64,000 bases of DNA from positions 1,116,001 to 1,180,000 of the forward strand of contig CBDDBK010000002.1 in the NCBI GenBank assembly GCA_965225715.1, read 5' to 3'. The DNA is from CBDDBK01 sp965225715 (GTDB lineage: Bacteria > Bacteroidota > Bacteroidia > Cytophagales > Flammeovirgaceae). The notes under the pieces were generated by a model, which worked only from the letters and a program-made list of their open reading frames with translations, was not told the origin of the DNA and did not search any database. The translations under genes were made by a program, and so were the position numbers. Within the stretch, counting starts at the first letter, position 1. Each line of letters opens with the position of its first letter. Positions 18,010-26,172 of the stretch are shown piece after piece.

Positions 18010-19930
18010 TCTCTTTGTCAGAACTTTTAAAAACTGCTTCTATAATATGTTTTGTTTGATAACCTGCTTCATTATAAAGTTCGTTTTGGCTACCATGTTC
18101 AAAAACTTTATCCGGTATTCCGAGTCTTCTGATTGGCAAATAAAAATTATTGTCAGAGGCAAACTCTAAAATAGCTGTTCCAAAACCACCCATTAAACAG
18201 CCATCTTCAAGAGTTATAATTTTTTTATATTTTGTAAAAATAGCAGTCAAAAGCGTTTTGTCTAATGGTTTAACAAAGCGCATATTGTATACAGAAGGAT
18301 AGATATTTTTCTTATTTAAAATAGGGATAGATTCTAAGGCTTTATTACCTATACTTCCTATGGTTAAAATAGCTATATCTTTTCCTTTTATAAGTTGTTT
18401 TCCTGTTCCTATAGGAATTTTTTCAAAAGGAGTTTTCCAATCAACCATGACTCCTTGTCCACGTGGATAACGAATAGTAAATGGATGAGTTTGCTCGTCT
18501 AATTGAGCTGTATACATTAAATTTCTAAGTTCTTGTTCATTAATAGGTGAACTCACAATCATGTTCGGCAAACAACGCATATAAGCCAAATCATAAGTGC
18601 CATGGTGAGTAGCTCCATCAGCACCTGCAAAACCAGCTCTATCCAGACAAAAAATGACCTTTAAATTTTGAATACAAACATCATGAATAACTTGGTCATA
18701 AGCACGTTGCATAAAACTGGAATAAATATTACAATAAGGTATTAAACCATTGGCTGCCATACCTGCAGAGACGGTAACAGCATGCTGTTCGGCAATGCCT
18801 ACATCAATAGCCCTATTTGGCATAGCTTTCATCATGATATTTAAGGAAGAACCACTCGGCATAGCTGGGGTGATACCCATAATTTTATCATTCTTGTTGG
18901 CTAACTCCAAGATAGTTTCTCCAAAAACAACTTGGTATTTAGGGGCTTGAGGCACTATATGACTAGGTTTATAAATAGTACCTGTTTTTACATCAAATTT
19001 TCCCGGTGCATGCCATTGAGTTTGATTTTGTTCAGCATGTTTAAACCCTTTCCCTTTTACTGTGATACAATGTAAAAGTTTAGGCGCATTAATCTTTTGA
19101 AGATCACCGATAACTTTTACTAAATTTTTAACATCATGTCCATTAACGGGTCCAAAATAACGCAGATTCATAGCTTCAAAAAGATTACTACTTTTTACCA
19201 AAGTACTTTTTACTAAATTTTCCATACGAGAAGCTAGATGTTGGAATTGTTTTCCATGCTTTTTAAAATTTTCTAGTATCTCCCAAACTTCATCTCTAAG
19301 CTTGTTATAAAAAGGGGAAACTGTTATTTTTGTTAGGTAATTTTTGAGTGCTCCCACATTGGGGTCTATTGACATACAGTTATCATTGAGTATAATTAAA
19401 ATATTTGAATCGCTGACACCAGCATGATTCATAGCTTCAAAAGCCATACCTGCTGTCATCGCACCGTCTCCAATAACTGCAACATGTTGTTTATCTTCTT
19501 TTTTATATTTAGAAGCCAAAGCCATTCCTAAAGCTGCAGAAATAGAAGTAGATGAATGCCCAACTCCAAAAGCATCATATTTACTTTCAGCCCGTCGTGG
19601 AAAACCAGAAAGTCCTTTATATACCCGATTGGTATGAAAATATTTTCGCCTACCTGTCAATATTTTATGCCCATAAGCTTGATGTCCTACATCCCAAACC
19701 AAAAAATCTTCTGGCGTATTAAGCATATAATGCAAAGCCACTGTTAATTCTATAACCCCTAAACTTGCTCCAAAATGTCCTCCATGTATGGAAACTTGGT
19801 TAATAATAAAATCTCTTAAATTTTGACATAAACTGGGTAACTGGTCTTTGGAAAGTTGCCTTAAATCTTTAGGATATTGAATTTGACTTAGTAGATTACC
19901 AGCTAAAAATGATGTGGGATATTCTGACAT
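18005..19930 (-). CDS. dxs: 1-deoxy-D-xylulose-5-phosphate synthase
   Basis: Dxs joins pyruvate and glyceraldehyde 3-phosphate to start the MEP pathway, matching ispE in this window. The thiamine-diphosphate motif runs from GDGAMTAGMAFEAMNHAG to LNDNCMSID, the His contact is in HFGASLGVIELTVALH, and the transketolase C-terminal part has AEQHAVTVSAGMA, DRAGFAGADGATHHG and RYPRGQG. I place the start at the ATG at 19930 (MSEYPTSFLAG, 641 residues); an upstream ATG at 19969 adds 13 residues with little family support. The last codon and stop lie within a dispersed repeat. Confidence 0.94.
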   Translation of the reverse strand: MSEYPTSFLAGNLLSQIQYPKDLRQLSKDQLPSLCQNLRDFIINQVSIHGGHFGASLGVIELTVALHYMLNTPEDFLVWDVGHQAYGHKILTGRRKYFHTNRVYKGLSGFPRRAESKYDAFGVGHSSTSISAALGMALASKYKKEDKQHVAVIGDGAMTAGMAFEAMNHAGVSDSNILIILNDNCMSIDPNVGALKNYLTKITVSPFYNKLRDEVWEILENFKKHGKQFQHLASRMENLVKSTLVKSSNLFEAMNLRYFGPVNGHDVKNLVKVIGDLQKINAPKLLHCITVKGKGFKHAEQNQTQWHAPGKFDVKTGTIYKPSHIVPQAPKYQVVFGETILELANKNDKIMGITPAMPSGSSLNIMMKAMPNRAIDVGIAEQHAVTVSAGMAANGLIPYCNIYSSFMQRAYDQVIHDVCIQNLKVIFCLDRAGFAGADGATHHGTYDLAYMRCLPNMIVSSPINEQELRNLMYTAQLDEQTHPFTIRYPRGQGVMVDWKTPFEKIPIGTGKQLIKGKDIAILTIGSIGNKALESIPILNKKNIYPSVYNMRFVKPLDKTLLTAIFTKYKKIITLEDGCLMGGFGTAILEFASDNNFYLPIRRLGIPDKVFEHGSQNELYNEAGYQTKHIIEAVFKSSDKEI

Positions 19931-19996
19931 TGGAATATTAAATATATTATGTCTGTGATTTCTAAACATTCAAATCATGAATTTAATACAATTTTT

Positions 19997-20086
19997 TATA
20001 GCCTTTTTATTAAAAAAAGACAAAAAAAGTCCTTAATATCAATGAACTAAATACTTTTAAATTTTTTTCAATATAGGTTCACTTAG
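19997..20086 (-). repeat. Dispersed repeat, copy 11 (diverged)
   Basis: Reverse orientation, between divergent dxs and ydcF; the core TTAATATCAATGAACTAAATA is clear, the ends are worn. Confidence 0.55.
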
Positions 20087-20106
20087 AATTTTAAATTTTT
20101 ATTCAT

Positions 20107-20889
20107 ATGTTTTACTTTTTTTCTAAATTTTTAATCTTTACTCTACGTCCTATTAATTGGCTATTTGTCGCTTTTTTATTCTTAGTAATAAAAAAAACAG
20201 CTAAGCGTAAAATATTTTTGCTGCTGTTAATTTTAATCTATTTCAGTCATAATCAATTTATAAGCAGAAATTTATATCACTTGTGGTCATATAAGCCTAT
20301 AGCATATGAAAATCTGAAAAAAAGCTATAAAGTAGGAATTTTATTGGGTGGTGTTATTGAAAAAAAACCTCACCAAATCCAAAATTCTAAACTTTATGTA
20401 GATAATTACAGTGAACGAATTTTTAGAACCATAGAACTATATAAAAAAAAACATATTGATAAAATTCTTATCACTGGACAATCTCAATCCCTATTATACG
20501 GTCAATATTTTGAATCTCAAAATATTAAAGATTTTTTATTATTAATAGAAATACCAGAAAATGATATTTTTATTGAAACCCAAGCTCGTAATACTCATGA
20601 AAATGCTTTATATTCAGCAAAACTGCTTAAAAAAATGAATATAAGTTTTAAAGATTGCCTTTTAATTACTTCTTCGTTTCATATGCGCCGGGCAGAAGCT
20701 TGTTTTAATAAAATTGGATGTAAGATAGATGTTTTTCCCACAGATTATAAAGACTTAAATACAAGTATACATTTCTGGGAATACCCAAAAGCATTCTTTG
20801 TATTAACATCCCAATCTGCTTCAAATATATACCTTGTTTTGCACGAAATTATTGGCTATTGGGTTTATTATTTGAAAGGGTATATCTAA
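20107..20889 (+). CDS. YdcF/ElyC-type DUF218 membrane protein
   Basis: Two N-terminal membrane segments (about residues 2-50) are followed by a DUF218 domain: VGILLGGVIE, then ILITGQSQS, ETQARNTHENA and LLITSSFHMRRAEACF. In this family (YdcF, SanA, ElyC) the E-x-x-x-x-N-T-x-E-N pattern is the best conserved and members act in envelope integrity or peptidoglycan metabolism. The length of 260 residues fits ElyC-like proteins. It is single on the plus strand and convergent with miaE, 13 bases away. Confidence 0.87.
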   Translation: MFYFFSKFLIFTLRPINWLFVAFLFLVIKKTAKRKIFLLLLILIYFSHNQFISRNLYHLWSYKPIAYENLKKSYKVGILLGGVIEKKPHQIQNSKLYVDNYSERIFRTIELYKKKHIDKILITGQSQSLLYGQYFESQNIKDFLLLIEIPENDIFIETQARNTHENALYSAKLLKKMNISFKDCLLITSSFHMRRAEACFNKIGCKIDVFPTDYKDLNTSIHFWEYPKAFFVLTSQSASNIYLVLHEIIGYWVYYLKGYI

Positions 20890-20902
20890 ATTGTTAGACT
20901 TT

Positions 20903-21484
20903 TTAATGAATGCGGTCTGGGCGTAGACTTAAATTATTTATAATTTGAGTCTCTATTTCTAACCATTCTTTCCAACGTTTATTCACTACTTTGATATCGT
21001 CATAATGACGAGCTAATTGAATAAATGTTGTGTAGTGTTTGGCTTCGGAGACCATTAAATTATGATAAAAAACTTTTAATTCTTCATCAATCAACTCTTG
21101 AGATAAGATTTTAAACCGTTCGCAGCTTCTTGCTTCTATTAAAGCACAAAGCAATAGCCTATCGGTAAGCCGTTTTTTTTCTCCTATTCCTTTTCTAACA
21201 TGGGGCATTAGCTGATTAACATAAATATCTTTATGTTGTTTTCCTAATTTATAACCTCTTTTTTTTAATTGTTCTAAAACTAGTTCAAAATGTGTCCACT
21301 CTTCTTTGACAATTGGAGTCAATGTTGAGACAAGACGTTCTTTATCTGGATACAAAATGATTAAAGATATACAAGTGGAAGCTGCTTTTTGCTCGCAATA
21401 CGCATGGTCAACCAAAATATCTTCTATCTTTTTTTCAACTATATTAACCCAACGCGGGTCAGTAGCTAATTTTAAATGAAGCAT
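20903..21484 (-). CDS. miaE: tRNA-(ms2io6A)-hydroxylase
   Basis: MiaE is a di-iron monooxygenase that hydroxylates the isopentenyl group at A37 of tRNAs. The ferritin-like fold shows the expected ligands: DHAYCEQKAAST, KEEWTHFE, IEARSCERF and SEAKHYTTF (E and E-x-x-H pairs). Length of 193 residues is normal. The hydroxylation needs O2, so the organism likely meets oxygen, in line with aerobic hemF at 48.4 kb. The start ATG at 21484 gives MLHLKLATDPRW. Confidence 0.92.
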   Translation of the reverse strand: MLHLKLATDPRWVNIVEKKIEDILVDHAYCEQKAASTCISLIILYPDKERLVSTLTPIVKEEWTHFELVLEQLKKRGYKLGKQHKDIYVNQLMPHVRKGIGEKKRLTDRLLLCALIEARSCERFKILSQELIDEELKVFYHNLMVSEAKHYTTFIQLARHYDDIKVVNKRWKEWLEIETQIINNLSLRPDRIH

Positions 21485-21744
21485 ATTATTCTTGTAATAA
21501 GTAAAGTCAATAATTTGGCAAATTTTTAAAAAATTGATTATAAATTACTTATATATATGTAGTTTATTTAATTTATCGTTAATCAAATATTTAAATAAAT
21601 ATCTAAGAGCGTGAATAGTTTGAAATTATTTAGGCTAAAAATTGGCTAGGGCATCTCCTAAATTAAGTATTTGGTTATGAAATAATTAGTTTTTATATTG
21701 TTTTTTTTCAAAAATAATCATTTTAATCTAAAAAATAGCTTCTA

Positions 21745-22287
21745 ATGTCTCGAAAATATAAACCCATCAAGTCAGGTCGACCCATTCCTGAAATTGAAAC
21801 ACGCTTGAACAAAATAAGCCAGCAAGGCGACCGATGTTCCTATGAACTGGCAAAGATGATTCGAATAAATTGATACAAAAAGATTTAGATGTCTACTTGG
21901 ACTAAGAAAGGCAAGCGTAATTATTATGGTTACAAAAATCACATAAAAGTAGATAAGCTCTCCAAGCTTATTAGCAAAAGTGAGGTCACCAGTGCCTGCG
22001 TTCACGACTCACAGGTTTCTGACTTCTTTAGTTGATAGCTCAGATAGCGAGCAGGGTCTCCGGGCAGATTCGGCCTTGGTCAAGAGCAAGAGAAAGTATT
22101 AGATAACGAGCACACAATCAATCAAGTAATTCAGGGGCTTTCTTTAAAATCTATTGGGCTAGAGCGAGCTAAAGGCTTCGGAACTTTAGTTAATTTGACC
22201 TATAATCTTTGGCGTTATGAGCAAATCAAAAGTTTAAAATTGGATGCAAAATGGGCAAAAACTAGGCTTACTGAGCTCAAATTGTAA
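21745..22287 (+). pseudogene. Decayed IS5-type transposase
   Basis: Several frame breaks interrupt a readable DDE transposase. Pieces are MSRKYKPIKSGRPIPEIETR (21745 on), QKDLDV shifting to STWTKKGKRNYYGYKNHIKV, then SEVTSACVHDSQVSDF, a frame change to VDSSDSEQGLRADSAL, and finally LKSIGLERAKGFGTLVNLTY to 22287. The YGYKNH-x-D block, the (L)xADSA motif and the terminal R-x-K-x-x-x-LVY block fit IS5-group elements. I see no intact terminal repeats. Best read as an old IS remnant. Confidence 0.75.
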
Positions 22288-22427
22288 CTATATAAATATT
22301 TAAATTATTGATAATAAATAATATATGTAAAATTTTTAAAATTAATTTTTTTTCAAAAATTACAAAGTATTATGAGAGATGTCCTGAAAAATAAGAATGG
22401 ATTTAGAAATTTTTATATAAAAAATCA

Positions 22428-23255
22428 TTAATTCAAAATAGCTACTATCCTTAAAGGTGAACCACTTCCTCCTTTAATCTTCATGGGTAAAGCAATTATT
22501 TCAAATTCTTTTGAAGGCAATTGATCGAGATTCGTAAGGTTTTCAAAAGCAGGAATATTATGAGATAGTAATATTACATGAGTTTCAAAATTTTGGGATT
22601 GTCCATAATCAATACTTGGTGTATCAATTCCTATAGCATTTATATTACGATTATCAACTAACCATTGAGCTGCTTCAGGAGAAAGTCCAGGAAAGTGTAA
22701 AAGTTTAACCGCTTCTTGACCGCGTTTATCGGTTCCAAGATATTTTATTTTATCGGGATAATATTTTGAAAAACCTGTCTCTAACAAGACAATACTTCCA
22801 TCAGGAATGCGGGTATTTTCTTTTTTTTCCCAAGCTATAATATCATCAATAGTAATTTGATAATCATGATTATTCATGACTTTCGAAGAAATATCAATCT
22901 TTATAGCAATTCCTATTAATTTTTCAAGTGGTATTTCATCTACACTTTGTCCATTTTTTGAAAAATGAATTGGAGCATCTATATGTGTACCTCCGTGTTC
23001 TGCGGTCGAGAAATTATTAGCCGAATAGTAATATCCTTTATCTGTTTGTCCGTTATAAACAGTATCTAATTCAAATTCTTTTGAAGTTACCCAATAAACT
23101 GTTTCTTTGGAATACACATGCGATAAATCTATGATTTTACTCTTAGAAATATAGTTTTGACTTGACGTTAAGACATTTTGCCTTGAGGTATGTCCTTTAT
23201 CACATTTTATAAATAATAAAGAAGTTAATACGATACTATAAAAACTAATATTCAT
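22428..23255 (-). CDS. Cyclase-family metal-dependent hydrolase (kynurenine formamidase-like)
   Basis: The protein of 275 residues has the cyclase-family metal site HGGTHIDAP (H87, H91, D93) and a later IDTPSIDYG block, as in bacterial arylformamidases and related hydrolases. A hydrophobic N-terminus ending near Cys18 suggests export, perhaps as a lipoprotein, though the -1 Lys is not a normal lipobox residue. Exported members of this family are common in Bacteroidota and often of unknown substrate. No kynurenine-pathway genes are nearby, so the substrate is left open. Confidence 0.8.
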   Translation of the reverse strand: MNISFYSIVLTSLLFIKCDKGHTSRQNVLTSSQNYISKSKIIDLSHVYSKETVYWVTSKEFELDTVYNGQTDKGYYYSANNFSTAEHGGTHIDAPIHFSKNGQSVDEIPLEKLIGIAIKIDISSKVMNNHDYQITIDDIIAWEKKENTRIPDGSIVLLETGFSKYYPDKIKYLGTDKRGQEAVKLLHFPGLSPEAAQWLVDNRNINAIGIDTPSIDYGQSQNFETHVILLSHNIPAFENLTNLDQLPSKEFEIIALPMKIKGGSGSPLRIVAILN

Positions 23256-23294
23256 AATTTTTTAAAGAATTGGTTAATTTGAGAAACTATTGTG

Positions 23295-23380
23295 CTATAG
23301 TCTTGTTATTAAATGAGGAAAGAAAACTGCCTTATTATCAATGAATTAAATATTTGAAAAATCATTTTTTACCACTATAA
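23295..23380 (-). repeat. Dispersed repeat, copy 12
   Basis: Reverse orientation; core TTATTATCAATGAATTAAATA, end ACCACTATAA, between the cyclase gene and tRNA-Leu. Confidence 0.65.
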
Positions 23381-23399
23381 GTCTAAAATTTTAAAAACG

Positions 23400-23484
23400 T
23401 GCGCATGAGAAGACTCGAACTTCCACGAGCAAAAAGCCCACTAGCCCCTCAAGCTAGCGCGTCTACCAATTCCGCCACATGCGC
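23400..23484 (-). tRNA. tRNA-Leu (anticodon GAG)
   Basis: Minus strand. The acceptor stem GCGCATG / CATGCGC is perfect, the anticodon stem CTAGC / GCTAG encloses TTGAGGG (anticodon GAG), and the long variable arm of a class II tRNA is present. Discriminator is A and CCA is not encoded. Confidence 0.95.
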
Positions 23485-23517
23485 AAATATAAAATTTGTG
23501 TAATATATAGAGGATTT

Positions 23518-23541
23518 CAAAAATAGAAAATATACTGACAA
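23518..23541 (-). promoter_or_regulatory. Possible tRNA-Leu promoter
   Basis: On the minus strand TATTTTTG (23518-23525) fits the TAnnTTTG box, with TTG (23539-23541) only 13 bases upstream, shorter than the usual 17-23. Confidence 0.35.
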
Positions 23542-23631
23542 ATTGAAAAAAAACTATGATGTTTTCTTAAACCGGAATAATTTTACTTTAGTTTTTAAAG
23601 GAATGTTGTCTAAAAAATTGTAATAAAGTAG

Positions 23632-23659
23632 TTGTTTTATATAAAAAAAGTTAAATTTG
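23632..23659 (+). promoter_or_regulatory. Bacteroidota-type promoter of tRNA-Phe
   Basis: TTG (23632-23634), 17-base spacer and TAAATTTG (23652-23659) match TTG-N17-23-TAnnTTTG, and the tRNA begins 15 bases downstream. Confidence 0.65.
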
Positions 23660-23673
23660 CAGAACTATAATGT

Positions 23674-23746
23674 GGTGACGTAGCTCAGTCGGTAGAGCAT
23701 CGGACTGAAAATCCGTGTGTCGGTGGTTCGAATCCACTCGTCACCA
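23674..23746 (+). tRNA. tRNA-Phe (anticodon GAA)
   Basis: Acceptor stem GGTGACG / CGTCACC, D-arm GCTCAGTCGGTAGAGC, anticodon arm GGACTGAAAATCC with GAA, and T-arm GGTTCGAATCC are all intact. Discriminator A, no encoded CCA. Confidence 0.96.
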
Positions 23747-23753
23747 CACATAT

Positions 23754-23846
23754 TATACTCAGACTACTTGAAAAAAAGAGTTTTTCAGATTCTAACCTAT
23801 TGGTATTGAAACTTAACGTTTCGCAAAATAAAATAACTTTGCTATA
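23754..23846 (+). repeat. Dispersed repeat, copy 13
   Basis: Forward orientation, complete; closely similar to copy 17 (both read TTGGTAT, then GAAACTTAA and GTTTCGCAAAATAAAAT). Confidence 0.75.
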
Positions 23847-23865
23847 AAAGCCACTATTTATATAT

Positions 23866-24630
23866 TTAATCCTCTAAATTATCATCCAAAAGTATCTCAT
23901 CTTCTTCTTGTATTTGTTCTTCTCTTTTTCTTTTCTTTTTTCTTTTTTTCTTAAATAATTTTGAAAAAAAGCCACTTTTTTGTTTTTCAAGAATATTCTC
24001 TTCACTATTTTCTTCTAACTCTTCCTCGTTTTCTTCTAACTTTTCTTCATCTTGTTGATATTTTAAATCTAAAAAACTGGTTAGTTGATCCGTATATTTG
24101 ATTTCATAAAAGGCTTGCTCTATATTTTTTTGAGGTAAAATGAGAAGACTATCATTTTGCTTTTCTTCTTTACTAAAAACAGTTGGATATTGTTCTTTTA
24201 TAATAAGTTCTAAAAGTTCTTCATCACTTAAAACTATGCTGATACTATCATCTGCTAAGGTATCGTTAGAAGCAGTAAGAATAGGATAACGAGGGTTAGC
24301 ACGTATAATTTTTGGCTTGTTGCCTTGTAGATGTGAATAGTTTTTAAAAACGACTCCTACAATATTTTTTCTTTTTTTTACTAAACCATTGTATTTAAGA
24401 CTATTGCTTTTAAAAAACTCATCTTCTCTCGGCATACTATCTTCTTGACTTAAATAAGAAAAAAAAACTTCATCTTGTTTGGTATGTGCTTTTTGAAAAG
24501 GTGAATCATACGCAGGTACTAAATAATTACTTTGATAGGCAGAACAAAGCTTCGGAACACAGGCTGTATAGTTTAAAAAAATAAATAAAAAAACTGTAAC
24601 AATTAAAAAACTATTTTGAAGATTTTTCAT
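23866..24630 (-). CDS. Lipoprotein of unknown function with highly charged C-terminus
   Basis: The family is not recognised. A lipoprotein signal peptide ends in YTAC (Cys24 by my count). The middle is without clear motif, and the last ~75 residues are extremely charged: Glu-rich (EENEEELEENSEEN), then Lys/Arg-rich (SKLFKKKRKKKRKREE), then acidic again. Such a tail may be disordered and bind nucleic acid or the cell wall. It is followed on the same strand by nothing close; the DUF2027-Smr gene lies 130 bases upstream and may be co-transcribed. Confidence 0.6.
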   Translation of the reverse strand: MKNLQNSFLIVTVFLFIFLNYTACVPKLCSAYQSNYLVPAYDSPFQKAHTKQDEVFFSYLSQEDSMPREDEFFKSNSLKYNGLVKKRKNIVGVVFKNYSHLQGNKPKIIRANPRYPILTASNDTLADDSISIVLSDEELLELIIKEQYPTVFSKEEKQNDSLLILPQKNIEQAFYEIKYTDQLTSFLDLKYQQDEEKLEENEEELEENSEENILEKQKSGFFSKLFKKKRKKKRKREEQIQEEDEILLDDNLED

Positions 24631-24760
24631 ATAAATCGGTATTGTTTACTGCTAATTTAAACATGCGGTCAGAATGTACTATATTCTAAATGCAAAAATT
24701 ATACAACTAAAACGAATATTACTATCTCTATATTTTTTTTGAAATAAAATTTAAAAGTCT

Positions 24761-25741
24761 TTAGTTTAGTTTTACCAAAGTTATACCTCGATTTAAAATA
24801 TTTGAAGCATCATATATTTCAAAATTTTTAACATCTTTATGATCTTTTAAATAGTCGTGAATTTCTTTACTTAAAATTTGATTCCCAATGCCATGTATAA
24901 ATGATATTTCTTTCATACTTGTAGAAATTGCTTCGGCAAGTTTGGTCTTAAAAACTTCTATTTGAATATCTTTAATTTCTGAAACCGATAAAAATTGGTA
25001 CTCTTTTTCTAATTTTTCTATATGTAAGTCAACAATATCATTTGGTTTTTTTACATTATAAATTGACTTCTTTGTATTGGCTTTTCCTTCTAACCATATT
25101 TTTTGAAGATTTTTAGCAAGTTCTGTTTCCGATTTATTTTCACTCAATTCAAATATATAGCCTTGTCGATTTAATAACGGAATTGTAAGTTTATTACTTT
25201 GTTTTAATTTATTAATTAAGAGGGTAATTGTTTTTTTTTGCAAAGTTGGCAGAATGTTAGATTTTTCAAAGATAAAAAAGTAGTGAGCTATAAGTTTTTG
25301 TTTTTTTACTAATTTAAGATTTGGAGATAATTTTTGATAAGTTTTTGGTTTTAACAATCCATAATAAATAGGTTTAAATAAATTGTTTTCAACATAAAAA
25401 AGGGAAATTAAAACTGGATAAAGTGTATTATTGAGGATATAAAAATTTTCTTCAGACGTTTTTTCATATACTAAAGCTAATATCTTTTTTTGGATACAAA
25501 GGTTGGGAAACTTAGTTATTGTTTTGGGTTTATTAATTTGGGAATTCTTAAAAGAAGCTTTGGTTAAATCATTTGTGTTTTCTTCCTTTTTAAGAGTATC
25601 TCCAACAAGTACAAGGTCTTGCTTGGGAATCTCAAAAAATAAACTCTCTACTTTAATTTTTACAAGCTTTAAGTTTATAAACTCAACAATATATCCAAGA
25701 ATATCAGTTTGTTTAATTTTTACTTTATCTCCAATGTTCAT
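24761..25741 (-). CDS. DUF2027 and Smr domain protein
   Basis: The N-terminus (MNIGDKVKIKQTDILGYIVEF) is the start of DUF2027, a Bacteroidota family related to the KOW-like segment of MutS2. The C-terminal ~85 residues form an Smr domain: DIVDLHIEKLEKEY near residue 240, then SFIHGIGNQILSKEI and a final GITLVKLN. Smr domains nick DNA or cleave RNA; here the DxH motif is D-L-H as usual. The first 240 residues contain insertions rich in Lys. No partner genes are adjacent. Confidence 0.82.
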   Translation of the reverse strand: MNIGDKVKIKQTDILGYIVEFINLKLVKIKVESLFFEIPKQDLVLVGDTLKKEENTNDLTKASFKNSQINKPKTITKFPNLCIQKKILALVYEKTSEENFYILNNTLYPVLISLFYVENNLFKPIYYGLLKPKTYQKLSPNLKLVKKQKLIAHYFFIFEKSNILPTLQKKTITLLINKLKQSNKLTIPLLNRQGYIFELSENKSETELAKNLQKIWLEGKANTKKSIYNVKKPNDIVDLHIEKLEKEYQFLSVSEIKDIQIEVFKTKLAEAISTSMKEISFIHGIGNQILSKEIHDYLKDHKDVKNFEIYDASNILNRGITLVKLN

Positions 25742-26117
25742 GATATTCTTATATCAGAAAATTTTGATCTTTTTTTTATAGCAAAATTGTTTTTATTTGA
25801 AAAATATCTGTTTACAATGAATTAAATCTTTTAAAAGCCTTTTTTTCAAATGAAAAAACTTTAAACTGATTCCAAAGATATTAAAAAAATGATAGAGGTT
25901 AGTAAAAATAGGGGTTAAGGTAAAAAATTTGAAATTATACGTAGCTAAAAAAAAACAAAAATTGTTCTTGTTTTTCTAAAAAATAAAAGCGACCTTCGCC
26001 AAATAATTATAACTGACTCAATTTGGAAGTTATTTTAATGCCCTCTTCCTAAATTGATCAACTTTTTAATTAATTTTTTAAAATTCCAAATTTCTTAACC
26101 TTTTTATTTTTAAAATA
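25742..26117. other. Intergenic region upstream of the protease
   Basis: This divergent gap separates the Smr gene from the array locus. It holds dispersed repeat copy 14 at 25777-25860 and otherwise AT-rich sequence. I see no clear TAnnTTTG promoter for the protease. Confidence 0.5.
25777..25860 (-). repeat. Dispersed repeat, copy 14
   Basis: Reverse orientation; begins TATAGCAAAATTGTTTTTAT, the last copy before the array. Confidence 0.65.
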
Positions 26118-26129
26118 ATGAAAAAATCA

Positions 26130-26145
26130 ATATATATATATATAT
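26130..26145 (+). repeat. (AT)8 microsatellite at the protease 5' end
   Basis: Eight uninterrupted AT units follow an ATG at 26118-26120. In the present length that ATG leads to a 27-codon dead-end frame (stop at 26199-26201). One more AT unit, or two fewer, would join it in frame to the protease. Confidence 0.85.
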
Positions 26146-26172
26146 CAACTCTTCAAAACGGTTTCTACTGTT

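Noticed and set aside
18750..18950. Small plus-strand frames opposite dxs, and 41428-41808 opposite the Nramp gene
   Set aside because: They lie wholly within well-supported genes on the other strand and resemble nothing.
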